Part shown: positions 42,424-54,225 of the stretch, piece by piece | Layout: each line of letters opens with the position of its first letter | Numbering within the stretch: the stretch's first letter is position 1 | Source of the DNA: Fusarium oxysporum f. sp. lycopersici 4287 | Taxonomy: Eukaryota; Ascomycota; Sordariomycetes; Hypocreales; Nectriaceae | Assembly (NCBI RefSeq): GCF_000149955.1 | Contig: NC_030998.1 | Location: forward strand, 1,679,621-1,743,620 | Reading direction: 5' to 3' | DNA length: 64,000 nt | Made by a program: the position numbers and the translations under genes | Notes under the pieces: model-generated | Told to the model about the DNA's origin: nothing | Database searches by the model: none | The model's input: the letters and a program-made list of their open reading frames with translations, nothing else

Positions 42424-43679
42424 ATGGTCCCAGCCCCAATTGACCCCAGCATCAAGGATGTCGCCGAACCCATCAAAGACACTCTCAAAATCCCCGACCC
42501 AGCCAAACAGCGTCTGGAGAAATCGGGTATAGACCTCTCCAAAGGCTATCCCTATCGTCCTTCTCGCCCCTTGTATCTTGATGATGTCTACAAGATTCGA
42601 GACAAGCCTCGCGATCACATCGATGCAGGCGCTCGAGCTGACAAGTCTAAGAAGAGCCTTTTGTCCGCTGCGACTAAAGTCACTGATCTGACTGCATACA
42701 TCGGAACTGAGATTGAGGGTCTTCAGTTGAAGGATCTCACTAATCAGCAGCGAGATGAACTGGCTTTGCTTATTGCGGAGCGAAGTGTTGTGTTTTTCAG
42801 AGATCAGGATCTTTCGCCGCAGCAGCAGAAGGAGCTTGGAGAATGGTATGGTGAAGTTGAAGTTCATGTAAGTGACACCTATCCAATCCTCATCATAACA
42901 GGTGCTGACGCAGCCACAGCCCCAAGTCCCTCACGTCCCTGGCGTTCCAGGTGTAAGCGTCCTCTGGCCCGATCTCATGGCCACAGAGCGCCCAGCCAGT
43001 TTCCGTCAACCTGGCGGTGCATCTCGCTGGCACACAGATCTAGTGCACGAGAAGCAGCCAGCAGGCATCACGCATCTTCACAACGATACTATTCCATCTG
43101 TCGGCGGAGATACTCTGTGGGCTTCAGGCTACGCTGCATACGAGAAGCTGTCCCCAGAGTTCCGTAAGATCATTGATGGCCGGGAGGCTGTTTACCGCTC
43201 TGCTCATCCCTACCTGGACCGTGATCACCCCGAACAAGGTCCAAAGTATATTGAGCGTGTTCATCCCATCGTTCGCGTTCATCCTGCTACAGGCTGGAAA
43301 GCTCTTTGGGTGAACCGCGCAATGACGGATCGAATTGTCGGTCTTGATAGAGCGGAGAGCGATGTCATTCTCAATTACCTGTATGATGTCTATGAGCAGA
43401 ATGTCGATATCCAAGTGCGCTTCAAGTGGACACCAAGAACTTCAGCGCTTTGGGACAATCGGTGAGTACCTTGATCCCAAATGTTGAGCAACACTGACAA
43501 AGAAAAGTATCACTATTCATAACGCCAGCTGGGATTATAGCGGACGCGAGCCGCGACACGGTACTCGTGTGACTTCTTTGGCGGAGAAGCCTTATTTTGA
43601 TGCGTCGGCGCCAACTCGTCGTGAGGCCTTGGGACTGTTGGGAGATAGCGAGAAGAAAGAACTGGAGGCGCTGAAGTAA
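42424..43679 (+). CDS. TauD/TfdA-type Fe(II)/2-oxoglutarate dioxygenase, two introns
   Basis: Exons 42424-42867, 42920-43461 and 43508-43679 give 385 residues (the intron-1 acceptor could also be at 42913, adding two residues). The core reads VVFFRDQDLSPQQQKELGEW, then SRWHTDLVHE with the metal ligands H186 and D188, and the distal His in ITIHNASWDY followed by Arg in GTRVT for 2-oxoglutarate. The family hydroxylates taurine, other sulfonates or related carboxylates, releasing sulfite or ammonia. The fungal relatives include alpha-ketoglutarate-dependent taurine and sulfonate dioxygenases. It lies between a flavin amine oxidase and an MFS carrier. The cytosol is expected. Confidence 0.9.
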
Positions 43680-44135
43680 ACCCAATAGTTACTACTACAG
43701 TGTAAATGACACGACAAACTTCACATAACTGTGCACATCGTTCATGCTCCTGAAGCAATTTCCCTGAATATTGACATTTCGCCTTCCGCTTTCAGCTTTG
43801 TATCGGATCAGCCGGGTTCTTTTGTCTTTAGCCTCAAATCCTTCACACGTTGAGTCATTCAACCCCGACAATTGCAAGGTTTCAGCAAGCCACTTTGTCT
43901 CACATTGGTTCGCTTGGTGATGGAAGTAACGCCGCTAATTTGCCGATCTGATAAGAAGGATCTGATAATCAGACATCACGACCGATAGCTCCGCGCTACC
44001 TCCGTAAGCACTACCTTTCCAGGAGGAATCGGACTCCGGCTGTGAATTTTGCGTGTGATGCGGGGTATAAATACCTTTAAGTTAGCAACGTATCTTCGAT
44101 TGAGCATGCTATTTATGCTTTCTTCTTGATACAAA
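43680..44135. promoter_or_regulatory. Promoter of the DHA1 transporter with paired GATA sites and TATA box
   Basis: Two TGATAA sites at 43949-43954 and 43963-43968 are 14 bases apart start to start, the arrangement bound by AreA/Nit2-type nitrogen regulators. A TATAAATA at 44066-44073 lies 70 bases before the ATG. Nitrogen control of the transporter is thus plausible. Confidence 0.5.
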
Positions 44136-45648
44136 ATGACTACCGACGTGAAAGAACCCGTTCTCGATACTGAGCTTGGTGTACTCAACAGTACCCGAGC
44201 AGATCCATACCTCGTCGCCTTCAATGAACTCGACAGCGATAATCCCAAGAACTGGCCAGAAAAGCGAAAATGGGCTGTAACAAACGTCATCTCCATAACA
44301 GGCTTCAACCGCATTCTTGTTTCAACAGTAATGGCACCCGCGCTCTCCGTCATCGCCAAAGACCTCAACATGACAGCTACCCAATCCGTCATGGCCCTGA
44401 GTATCTACCTTTTAGCAACTGCCTTTGGTCCTCTTGTCATTGGACCCTTGTCTGAGATTTATGGGCGGAGGACCATCCTTCATGTTTCTAATATTTGGTT
44501 CCTTGTCTGGAATCTCGCGTGCGGATTTGCAAATAGTAAGGAGATGCTTATCGGTACTCGCTTCCTCGCTGGCTTTGGCGCAAGTGCTGTTCATGCACTT
44601 GGAGGTGGGGTTTTAGGTGATATCTGGCGTCCTGACCAACGTGGCAAGTCTCTTGGATGGTACTCTGTCATTCCTCTCATCGGCGCCGCAACCGGTAAAT
44701 CTAAACCTCATTCCCTTGAACATCACGTTGTTAACTCTTATAAAAGGCCCAGTTATTGGCGGTTTCATGACTGATAGAATTTCATGGCGATGGATGTTCT
44801 GGTCGACGTCAATGTTCCAAGTCGCCATGGCTGCTATCTCTTTCACCACGTTCCGCGAGACATATGCCCCTGCAATTCTCAGAAAGCGGGCTAAGAAATT
44901 GCGTAAAGAGACGGGCCAGCCATATTACACCTACGCAGAACGCACACAAGAGGGACATACTCTGAGAAAGGTCCTAACCCAAGCTATGACCCGTCCCCTT
45001 CGTCTTCTAGCATTCCACCCCATCATCCAAGTGGCGGCTGTTATCTCCGCTATCGGCTATGGTCTTTTGTATATCGTGCTCTCAAGCTTCGCAGAGGTTT
45101 GGGCACAGCATTACGGACAATCTGTTGAGATAAGTGGTTTGCACTACATCTCTTGTGCCTTGGGTGAACTAGCAGGATCACAACTCGGTGCTCCGTTGAT
45201 GGACTACTGGTTTCGCAGAACCGAGCGTCGCAATGGCCAGCATTTACCAGAAAACAGAGTACCACTGATGGCAATGGGCGCATTCATCGCGCCAATTGGC
45301 TTCATCGTCTATGGCTGGTGCGCTGAGTTCAGAGTTCACTGGGCATGGGTCGATGTAGCCATGTTCATCACCATGTTCGGCATGCAGATCTCTGGTATGC
45401 CGTTACAAGCGTACTTGATCGATGCTTATCCGGATCATACTTCAAGTGCTATCGCGGCGCAGCAGTTTCCTCGCAGTTTAGCTGCTTTCTTGTTCCCGCT
45501 GTTTACGCCAAAGATGTATGCTGCGCTTGGGTATGGATGGGGAAACAGTGCGATGGCGTTTGCGGAGTTGGCGCTTGAGTTGGCTGCACCGTTATTGTTG
45601 TGGAAGGTTGGCGCTAGCCTGAGAGCAAGGGCGACGTCGAGCCTGTAG
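44136..45648 (+). CDS. MFS transporter, DHA1 (drug:H+ antiporter-like) family, one intron
   Basis: Exons 44136-44694 and 44747-45648 give 486 residues with about twelve TM helices. The start has the NPKNWPEKRKW segment typical of fungal DHA1 carriers, then GPLSEIYGRR (loop 2-3 motif), RFLAGFGASAVHALGGGVLGD (motif C region) and GPVIGGFMTDRISWRWMFW. The central loop is charged (RKRAKKLRKE). Such proteins export drugs, polyamines or metabolites at the plasma membrane. Here it follows a flavoenzyme and a TauD-like enzyme on the same strand and is convergent with a Dal5-type importer, so uptake or efflux of the pathway's compounds is possible. Confidence 0.88.
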
Positions 45649-45819
45649 GGACGAGTGGTTTGGTGGAGAGAGCATGTTGCTACGTGGTCGGCTGGAGGGT
45701 ATTGGCATTTGGTACTGGCAATTTACATACTTTTTGTCTGACCATCATTACTCCCATGAACCATTCTTAAAGCCACCCACCGCCATATTCCACACTATTC
45801 TCTTGTCTCTCGGTTCAAG

Positions 45820-47616
45820 TTAATACTCAAACCTCCATCGGGGATCAGTGTCGCCTCTCCAGTCCTCCACCTCTCCAACGTGCTTAATCTCCTCACTCAC
45901 CGCCGCCCGAGCATCATTCTGCTTCTTCAATCTCCAACCAAGTATACTCACAACCACAATATTAGCAATAAGATATCCTAAAGCCATGGAGTGCCCAACT
46001 ACGAATCGAGGCCCATCACCAGATCGATACAGCTGCGTTCCCATGACGGCACCAAGATTTCCAATACTGATTTGCATAGCATTCGCGATAGCGCGCTTCG
46101 TCTGTCCAGACACGTTGATGGCTGGCCAACTGAGGACAAGAGCAGTAGCAGGGTAGATTCCGGCTGCGGCGAAGAAAGTTCCAACGTACGAGACTCCAGG
46201 TCTAGCGGTGGGGTTGGTATTGGCGAGAAGGATGATGTAGCCAATTGCTGCGACACCAGCGGAACCCGCGATGAAGACGGCACGTTTAGCGAGTTTCTCA
46301 GAGGCGATAGCGACGCCTAGAGTTGTAACAAAGGCGACGGCGTATGGCGGGATTGTCAAGAGCTGTGCGACTGCTGCTTTGTATCCTAGGTCCTTAATAA
46401 TGGTTGGCTAATTCCATTAGTAGGACTTCTAACCTAAGAGCAAGGTGTCTTACCAGGAAAAGTGAAAGGGTGTACAGCGGTAGACTCATAGTGTGAAAGC
46501 CCAGCCCATAAAGCCAGCAGCTTGGATCACGGAATGCCTCACGTACGGCAGCCCAGCTAAACTTCTCTTCCCGAATCGCGTCACTGTCTGCATGCAGGCG
46601 TTCGTGAATGAAGGAGCGCTCCGATTTTGTGAGGAACTTTGATGTATCGGGGTAGTTTTCGATGAACCAGTATGCCGCGACGGCGACTACTACTGTGGCG
46701 ATACCTTCCTGCTTATCGTCAGCTTGACCTGGGGAATGTTGGCGAAGCGGCTTACCAAGATGAAGATCCATCGCCAGCCATTATCCCAGACGACACCTGC
46801 CATCTTACCAATCCCCTGATTCCATTAGTCTAGCTACCTGAATGAAGTCAAGTTGACTTACATATGCCAAGATACCACCAAAGGCACCAGCGAGTGATGC
46901 AGCGCTGAAGAACAGCGAGATACGATATTGTCGCTCGCGTCGCTTATACCACATCGAGAAGTAGTACACAACACCTGTTCACCATCAGTACAATTATTTC
47001 AAACAGCAGCCCTCACGATTGGACCCACCGGGAAACAATCCGCTCTCAGTTACACCCAGGAAGAATCGAGCAATGAAGAAACCCGTCTTGTTCTGCACGA
47101 TACCGAGCAGAGTGGCGACAATACCCCAGGCCACGGTGAGTGTTGGAAGCCAAAGCCGGGGCGTAGTTCGCTTGAGGATAATGTTGCAGGGAATCTGGAG
47201 CTGTCAGATTTATTCTGGAAAGTTGGGATGGAGGGACGAACTTCGAAGAGAACATAACCAATAAAGTATAGCGTTAGGCCAGTGAGATACTCATTACCCG
47301 CTGTCAAATGTCAGAATCCAGTTTCCAGGCATGCACTTGTTGATCTTACACATGTGAAGATCGTCAATCATTCCTTCAATGCGAGCATTGCCAACTATCC
47401 GTTTATGTCAGCTCGGCATCACGCCGTTCTGTTGCGATCATCCATACCATTGCTGCGGTCCAAGAACGACAGCAGATACAGAATCCCAACTGCCGGCAGA
47501 AGCTTTAAGTCAAGCTTGCGAAGCAGTGCCTTCTCATTTATTGGCGAGCTAGAGTCGACTGTGCCGGCCTCATCACTGAGGTCCGGCGGCGAATCGTTCT
47601 TCAGGTCAGCGGCCAT
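45820..47616 (-). CDS. MFS transporter, anion:cation symporter (Dal5/Tna1-like) family, several introns
   Basis: At least six exons read from ATG 47616 to a stop at 45820. The N-terminus is hydrophilic, then KLLPAVGILYLLSFLDRSN (TM1 mark of the ACS family), GYVLFEVPCNIILKRT-like segment, GFFIARFFLGVTESGLFPG, and YFSMWYKRRERQYRISLFFSAASLAGAFGGILAYGI. The C-terminal half has LGVAIASEKLAKRAVFIAG and ends hydrophilic. This family imports allantoate, nicotinate, biotin, pantothenate and similar organic anions with H+. The gene is convergent with the DHA1 gene (171 bases apart). I place it with the preceding metabolic genes as a likely uptake partner. Confidence 0.85.
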
Positions 47617-49368
47617 CGTGTAGAACCGCGTCTCGAGATTCTGTGAGATAAATTGTCAGGAACTTGAAAGTTAAGGTGCAACTTGTCGAATAAATATGCT
47701 TGCGGGGTGAGAATGGTGTCTCAGTCTAGTATTATTGCACCATACGTCCCTTGTTCAGATCTTCATGAGGTTTCATCCATTTCAACTTGTCATTTCGATG
47801 CAACGTCGATACACATAAGTAGCGGTACATCCACTCTCACATTAGCCACTACCGCATCAAAAGTACCTCGACAAGATCTGCAACAACTCTTGCTCTTTCT
47901 ATAATTAAGAGCGATGCACAGAGAGATTAGAGTACAGTGATGGATGCACAATCTAGATGCATCGATCGGAGCATTTTCCCCAAACGACCCAAACATGACG
48001 TTGACGCGTAGAATGAACCACTGCCGGTACTTTGTCACTTCCATGACATCACCATTTTGGTGAAGTGTTTGTCTTTGAGACGTGAAGTTGACATGTCGCC
48101 ATGTTAGTAGCCTCTGTCGTGATCTCAAACGAGCCAATGGGAGCGTTTGTGATAACGGCTTGGCTTACCCACTTGGGGTAGCGTGGGGAACCAAGAACGT
48201 GGGATTTCAGTGGAATATCAGAGTAGAGCAAAGACTTCCAACATTGGACTTTTGACGTCTATATTGAATTGAGCGAATGAGACTGGAGGAGATAGCAAAG
48301 CGGCATAACAAATCGGAATAGAGCTCGGATTAGTGCCACTAGCAGCCCTGGAAAGTCTATCGGGTTCAATATTTTATTCTTCCGCCAACCTACAGACATC
48401 AGTTAGCAATCCCATCTATTTCGAATCACGAATAAAACCGTAAACAATAGGTATAGAACGTATGTATGGTCTCGTATTTTACTGGGAATCAAGCCCGGCC
48501 AAGAGCGCATGCATATCGAGCCCCGTGCCTCGAGATCCTACTATTTCACGTTTAACGATGACTATTACTTCAGGTATACCTTCGTGATTGCCAGCTGATA
48601 CTTGAATGGTAGATGGTATCGATACATTTACATGTTGTTACTCGTTTTGGTAAGATTCCTTCTCCTTCATCGAGGAGTCATAGACCGCGATAGAGATGTT
48701 GCCATCATCACGATTCAAGCAGTGGTTTTGTGTATCTGTTTATGGAAGGATAACCAATTACTAGTTTTTGAGCCTTTCTAAATGCAGTTTATTTCCAGAC
48801 TAAATACATCGTGTGGTTAACCCCTCTTCACCTTGTACTACCGAAGCCCTTTATAGCCGTGCAACATATCATAGCCAGACCAAGCTAACCATTATCAATA
48901 TACTAAACTCTGTAGTTTTCAGACGACTAATCTGTTTCATTTTCTTCCCAAAATGAGAATAACCACGGAGCGCTACTGCTGTGGCAACGAGATAGGAAAT
49001 GATATTGAAACCTTATACGATATGCCGAAAACTTTGTTCATTTGGGAACCCGGTCCGTTACACGTTGCGGGGAAACGATGTTGGGAAACCGTACACGAAA
49101 GCACAGAACACGTATTCATTTGAACGGACGTAATATCTTCAAACCGGCATATAGTGCTGTTTCTGACGGACAATCCGTCCGGTGGAAGTGAGATTCTCAA
49201 AGTTCGTTCCAGAATCCATTGCCTACTCATAATCATACATAAACCCGACTGACACGGAGATTATACTCTTCCCTCAACGCTATGCTATGATCCTCACCCA
49301 CTGAGCCTATCATTCTTTCAGCCCTGTGCACTTCTCAGCTTTAACTCTTTTTCTCTTACCGGGTCGGA
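47617..49368. other. Long intergenic, no supported gene
   Basis: About 1.75 kb of slightly AT-rich sequence between the Dal5-type carrier start and the sulfotransferase-like gene. Only short frames without recognisable features are seen. Both flanking genes are driven from here. Confidence 0.4.
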
Positions 49369-50196
49369 ATGGCGTCCCTCACTGCCAGAAGCAGCCTGCC
49401 AAAGGACGGCATAAAAATCATCCACGCGGGTCTTTACCGCACAGGAACAGCGTCCATGGCCGCAGCATACCGCATCCTTGGCTACAAAGCCCATCACGCT
49501 CTACACAACGAATGGCACGAACCCTGGGGGAAACTCGAGCAAGCAGCGGAAGCTACCTTTCCTCACCTTATCCATCTCCCAGACTACACTCACGACGGTC
49601 CTCGCTCAGGTTTCACCAGAGAGGGTTGGCAGAGCTTATGGGGTGATTACGATGTTGCTACTGATATAGCGTCGACGTTTACTTTGGAGCTCATCAAGGT
49701 GTATCCCGATGCAAAAGTTGTCATTGTCCAGAGGAAATTCGAAGATTGGTGGCCGTCGTTTCATTCTGAGATATTGGTCTCTGTGTTTGAGGCAACCTGG
49801 CTTCAAAAGTTCTTGACGTGGTATGTTTTGCGTTTTCGAGCCTTGCATGCCATGAGGAAGGTTCTCGCCGGTTTCTTCTCTGTGGATGAGTACTCTGTGG
49901 AGGCCATTACGCCCGCTATTGCAAGGCATGCGTATGAGGAATTTTATAGCAAGGTTCGGGAAGCTGTACCGAATGAGAGACGGTTGGAGTATTCGCTTGG
50001 TGATGGATGGGAACCGCTTTGTGAGTTTTTGGGGAAGGATGTACCGGATGTTGAGTTTCCTAGGGTTAATGATCGGAAGACGCATAGTGAGGATATGGAG
50101 AGGCTCATGGCGAAGCTTATGAGGGTCTCGATGGGGGTTCTTGGACCTTATCTTGTTGGGTTTCTTGCTGTTGCTGTTGTCTTTTATGCCTGGTAA
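49369..50196 (+). CDS. Sulfotransferase-like P-loop protein with C-terminal membrane anchor
   Basis: Intronless, 275 residues. KIIHAGLYRTGTASMAAAY holds the 5'-phosphosulfate-binding-type loop (GLYRTGTAS) found in the Sulfotransfer_4 group of fungal proteins, and VVIVQRKFEDWWPSF matches the second PAPS-contact strand (Arg). The last ~20 residues (VLGPYLVGFLAVAVVFYAW) form one TM helix, so the enzyme part would face the cytosol as a tail-anchored protein. The group is large in fungi and is often mislabelled as NAD-dependent epimerase; real sulfotransfer has rarely been tested. The acceptor is unknown. Confidence 0.75.
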   Translation: MASLTARSSLPKDGIKIIHAGLYRTGTASMAAAYRILGYKAHHALHNEWHEPWGKLEQAAEATFPHLIHLPDYTHDGPRSGFTREGWQSLWGDYDVATDIASTFTLELIKVYPDAKVVIVQRKFEDWWPSFHSEILVSVFEATWLQKFLTWYVLRFRALHAMRKVLAGFFSVDEYSVEAITPAIARHAYEEFYSKVREAVPNERRLEYSLGDGWEPLCEFLGKDVPDVEFPRVNDRKTHSEDMERLMAKLMRVSMGVLGPYLVGFLAVAVVFYAW

Positions 50197-50412
50197 GGGT
50201 GATGTCAAAATCATGAGAGTGCTGGTTGTCCTTAAGCATCTAGCGGCCTCTCAACAGTATTCACAGGTAGTATAGAAAGCCCCCAAAATAGAAATAGCAT
50301 TAATATGTACTGATAGAATATTATACGACATTATGTAAAGCAAGCAATCGATCTCAACCCAGAACACCGTCATATCAGCACCAGACCCAAGCATCATAAC
50401 CTTCATAGCCCA

Positions 50413-51759
50413 TTACCACAAATCATAAACCCTCATAGGCATACCTCTCTTCCTCAACGGAAGAGCAGTACTGTTCCTCGTAACATTCTGAATAGTACAT
50501 CCCTCCGTCTTGTACGCCTTGTCATACTGCCCCGTCAAAACAGTAGCTAACCACTGAATAGCCGTAGCAGCATTAAGCACAAAGTTCTGCGAGTGCGTAC
50601 CAACAGTATTTCGTTGATACAAGATATTAGCCCCTACACCACAGTATCGCTCAATGAGTTTATCTGTGTTGGTAATAGGGCTGATCTCATCATGTACACC
50701 CTGGTACGCAAAGATGGGCCATTGGGGAACGCCGTGGTAGCCCATTATACCATCACGGTTGACGATGCGCTGAACGCGAGGATCGCGGAATAATTTCTCG
50801 CCGTCCTTGAAAAAGTCAAATATATCGACTCCCGCAAATGCAGCGCCTGCTTCAGCGAGGGTGTAGTTCTCGGCAGCTAGGAAGGCAGTCTTGTTGTTTT
50901 CTCCGGACGTCTTCAATTGCGAGAGAACGTACTTTTGCACGTCAGGATACTGGCTCGTCAATCCGAGGATGGAACTTGGAGCAAGACCAGCAGCGTCTTT
51001 GCCGGAAATAGCATCCAAGACAGCAGTAACATTAGGTGTCAAGCCACCAAGCGCAGCACCAACGACTGTGTCTTGAAGATCAGGCGCATATTGCACAGCA
51101 AGTTCAGAAGCCCATTCACTAGCCAACGCGCCACCAGAGTATCCCCACAGGGCAACGCGAGGGTTTGTTGTGTTCAGACCTAGACCGAGAGAGAGAACAG
51201 CGCGGATTGAGTCGAGGGTAGCGTGGCCCGAGATGACACCTGCCGTGAACGACGCAAGAGGACCTTCGTAGTCAGGAACGCTGAGAAACACGCCAAGACC
51301 TAGAGCAGCGTTGAAAAGCTCGAGACTGCTGACGCCATCGGCGGAGTACACTGCGTAACTGGGGCTAGCATCCACATCCGCTGAATCATAGGGAACTTGG
51401 TATGAGAGCAAAGCGCTCTGGTTGAACAGGGTCGCAGCAGTGCTGTTGGCCCCAAGCTTAGGCACAAAGAGCGTTGTGACGGCCCATGTTGGCTTGTACT
51501 GGCTGTCTGTAGTGCGGTACAGAATATTATACGTCGCAGAGCTGTTTCCAGTGATGCGAGTCAAGTTTCCCGGTGCAGGACGTAGACGAAGAACAGTGCC
51601 GGGCTCTTTATTCTCATAGCCTTCTGGAGCCGTGTACCATGGATCCTCGCTGGGTGGGAGAGGTTCAGAAGAAACAGCTCGTTTGTAAATATGGCCTTGA
51701 GCAGCAGCAGCTAGGCCTAGCCAAAGACTCAAAAGAGCGAGGACACGATGAAGAGCCAT
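50413..51759 (-). CDS. Secreted lipase (Candida LIP / secretory lipase family)
   Basis: Intronless, 448 residues from ATG 51759. A signal peptide (MALHRVLALLSLWLGLAAAAQG) is followed by a possible KR site (residues 26-27). The alpha/beta-hydrolase catalytic set is visible: GYSGG with S208, the acid in YQGVHDEISP (D357), and the His in GTHSQN (H389). Several N-x-S/T sites suggest glycosylation. The family (LIP, PF03583-type) releases fatty acids from triglycerides and other esters outside the cell. It would help use plant or insect lipids. Confidence 0.88.
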   Translation of the reverse strand: MALHRVLALLSLWLGLAAAAQGHIYKRAVSSEPLPPSEDPWYTAPEGYENKEPGTVLRLRPAPGNLTRITGNSSATYNILYRTTDSQYKPTWAVTTLFVPKLGANSTAATLFNQSALLSYQVPYDSADVDASPSYAVYSADGVSSLELFNAALGLGVFLSVPDYEGPLASFTAGVISGHATLDSIRAVLSLGLGLNTTNPRVALWGYSGGALASEWASELAVQYAPDLQDTVVGAALGGLTPNVTAVLDAISGKDAAGLAPSSILGLTSQYPDVQKYVLSQLKTSGENNKTAFLAAENYTLAEAGAAFAGVDIFDFFKDGEKLFRDPRVQRIVNRDGIMGYHGVPQWPIFAYQGVHDEISPITNTDKLIERYCGVGANILYQRNTVGTHSQNFVLNAATAIQWLATVLTGQYDKAYKTEGCTIQNVTRNSTALPLRKRGMPMRVYDLW

Positions 51760-53126
51760 TGTGAAGTATGATGTAATTGACCGCCAGTCTAACCCTTGGG
51801 CAACGGCGAAGTACTGTCTTTTTAACTCAATTCCACATCACATTACGTATGACGCCGAGCCGAGGCTTCCGTCAGCCGCGCCCAGAAAACATGGTTCAAA
51901 AAGGCTTGGAAGATGCCATTTCGATAGTTCACAGCCGAGTTTGGCAGTCATGACGATGAGTGTTTGGTGGCTGGACGAATTAGCTTGTCCGACGTGACCA
52001 ATTAGAGGAGCTAAAGTCCGCAAGATTGGTCCGGTTTTCCGTTGGAGTTGCGGGGTTGAGGCAAGGGTAGGTACAGACTCCGACGGAGGGAAGGGTTTAT
52101 TTTTGTTTCCGAGGATGACGTTGGATGGGAGATGTGCCTTGTGATGTTTTAGCGGAGAAATACTTACTGGGCTGTTGCTGGGCAGTGTTTTTGTCTTGGT
52201 GATATTGATATGGTGATGGAGATGGGTGAAGCCACTGTTGAGAGGCATGGCCCAAACAGGCGACGGTGTTAGGCCAAGGCTGGAAAGTTGAACCTTGAAG
52301 TGGCATACACCATTTAACAAAGTTCATCGGCTTCCCTTCCAGTAATGGCGTCGCCCGTTACGCGTGCGTGCGTGCGTGCGTTTTGTGCGTTGGCATCGTT
52401 AGCTCCATCGTCAATTGCGGGGTTTTAATCCAACGATTCAGCTGCCCGATTTGTGAATTGGCAGAAAGTACATGTGCAAATGTAGATGAGGGACTGACCC
52501 AAAGCTTCGGAAACTTTCATCTTACAGTAAAAGGTTTTAGAGTAACCAGTAAATCCCACTCTGATCTGTAGAGTTTAATTGACCTCAATGGCACTGTATC
52601 ATTGATGACGCAATGGACCTAGTAACCTTGTGCGCCAATGAAAGCTTGGGTGCAGATAACGGGCTGTTAGGTGCGTTAGTGCTATAGCTAACTCCCGCGT
52701 TTTCGGCATCTCTTCTTGTCAAGAGGTTAGTGTTAATGACTGTCTTATTCTGTCGTCTAACTGGCCTACCCGGTAGTTTATGCAGAATTTCTTACTCAAG
52801 CTATCTCGATGCAGACCTCATGCCTACACTTCCTACTTTATAATTTGCGACATATTGAGCTTTGACCATAAGCCTGTCCTAATTTAGATAAAGAGGCACA
52901 ATTTCCATTCATCTGTAGAAAGCGCATGATAGCTTGACTTTTTCACATACCCACCTGTCGATATCAGGTCATTGAAAATTGTAAAAAGTGGTTCGTGACA
53001 CTGGATGGGAAGTGGAACTGGTTGGAAGTTTTCCATAGCATCTCTATTCTAAGCTCATATATATTCTCAAAGTGTATTCCACAAATTTCTTACGACCTAG
53101 AAGTCCCGCCGCATCTCATCAGGTTT
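51760..53126. other. Intergenic, with a CGTG microsatellite
   Basis: About 1.37 kb with no supported gene. A (CGTG)4CGT run stands at 52363-52381. The lipase promoter lies at the left end. Confidence 0.45.
52363..52381. repeat. Short tandem repeat (CGTG)n
   Basis: Four and three-quarter copies of CGTG in a row. It is too short to have a clear role and may vary between strains. Confidence 0.9.
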
Positions 53127-54225
53127 CTACTCAGTCTTCCAGCAGGGGTTGTTGATGGCCTCTGCAATGATTTGCCTCAGAGGCTTCCAGCCATCCTGAC
53201 CAGCCCACTTCTTCAAGAGAGCAACGGACTCAGACTGGTCAGTCGACAGCTTGAGGTAGAACGTCTCAGGGTAATCAGGAATAAACTTCCTCTGCGGTCG
53301 AAGCTCCCGCAGAATGGGCAAGAAATCGTTCCAGTGAGCTTTGTGGCCCCACGTCTGGAGGCGCGCATCCTTGACGTCGGGATCCAGGAGGGCAGCGACG
53401 TGGATGAGGGCGACGTCTTGGACATCGACAAAGAATGCTTGGTAGTTAAGTGTTAGTGTGTTGTGAGGGAGGGATTTGGGTTGATGAATGGGACCTACCG
53501 GTTTGGAACGTGTCAATCATCTCCCTCTTCTCGGTGAAGAGAGAATAGATCCAGTTCCCATATGAAGTTGCATGTCTCTCGTGAAGCGGCTCGCCCAAGA
53601 TACCTGAAGGGCTGACGACATTGGTCACAAACTGAGGCTTGTTCTCGTCGACGTATTTCCATAGTGCTTGTTCTGCAGCGACCTTACTAGCAGCATAGAC
53701 TAGCATTGCACGCGAGGGCTCATAAGGCGGAGGAGCCCAGGCCTCTTTGACAGCAAATTCGTTCCACGAATTGCGGTCGACGACACCGTCTTGGTCAGCC
53801 GTAGGGAAGACTGCTGCGACGATGGAGCTAGTGAAGACAAAGCGGGTGACAGATGACTCTTTGGATGCACTTTCGAGGACAGAGGTTACTCCCGCGGCAG
53901 TCTGGGGAACGACATTGTTGGGGTTGGGATCAAAGTCAAGGACACTTGCGATGTGAGCAACGGCCGAGACGCCCTTTACTGCCTCGTCAAAAGCTCCAGC
54001 AGCAGATAGATCAGGAACAGTGACGAGCTCATAGGAGCCACTGTCGGCATAAGACTTGAAGTGATCATCAATGAGCCATTGGGCTTTGGCTTGGTCACGA
54101 ACTGTGCCTCGGACCTTGTAGCCGCGCTGGAGAAGCTGACGGGTAACGTGGCTGGCGACAAAGCCTGTAGCGCCTGTGACGAGGACCCAGGAGCCGGTGG
54201 GAATGGCAGTTGGAGGTGAAGACAT
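53127..54225 (-). CDS. NAD(P)-dependent aldehyde/ketone reductase (Gre2/dihydroflavonol-reductase-like), one intron
   Basis: Exons 54225-53499 and 53437-53127 (minus strand) give 345 residues. The extended-SDR cofactor motif GATGFVASH is near residue 19, with a following RGTVRD Arg that favours NADPH. The catalytic set is FTSSIVA (Ser) and YAASK (Tyr/Lys). The layout is that of yeast Gre2-type methylglyoxal/isovaleraldehyde reductases and their fungal relatives, used for detoxification or secondary metabolism. I chose the ATG at 54225 because it puts the Rossmann motif near the N-terminus; an earlier in-frame start at 54312 would add 29 residues. A TATATATA stretch at 54312-54319 fits a TATA box and argues against the longer form. 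Confidence 0.87.

Noticed and set aside
49636..50214. A 192-codon minus-strand frame under the sulfotransferase-like gene
   Set aside because: Antisense shadow; its composition is odd and it has no motif.
52363..52381. CGTG repeat as a telomere or CRISPR-like array
   Set aside because: It is a short perfect tetranucleotide microsatellite without spacers or telomere sequence.
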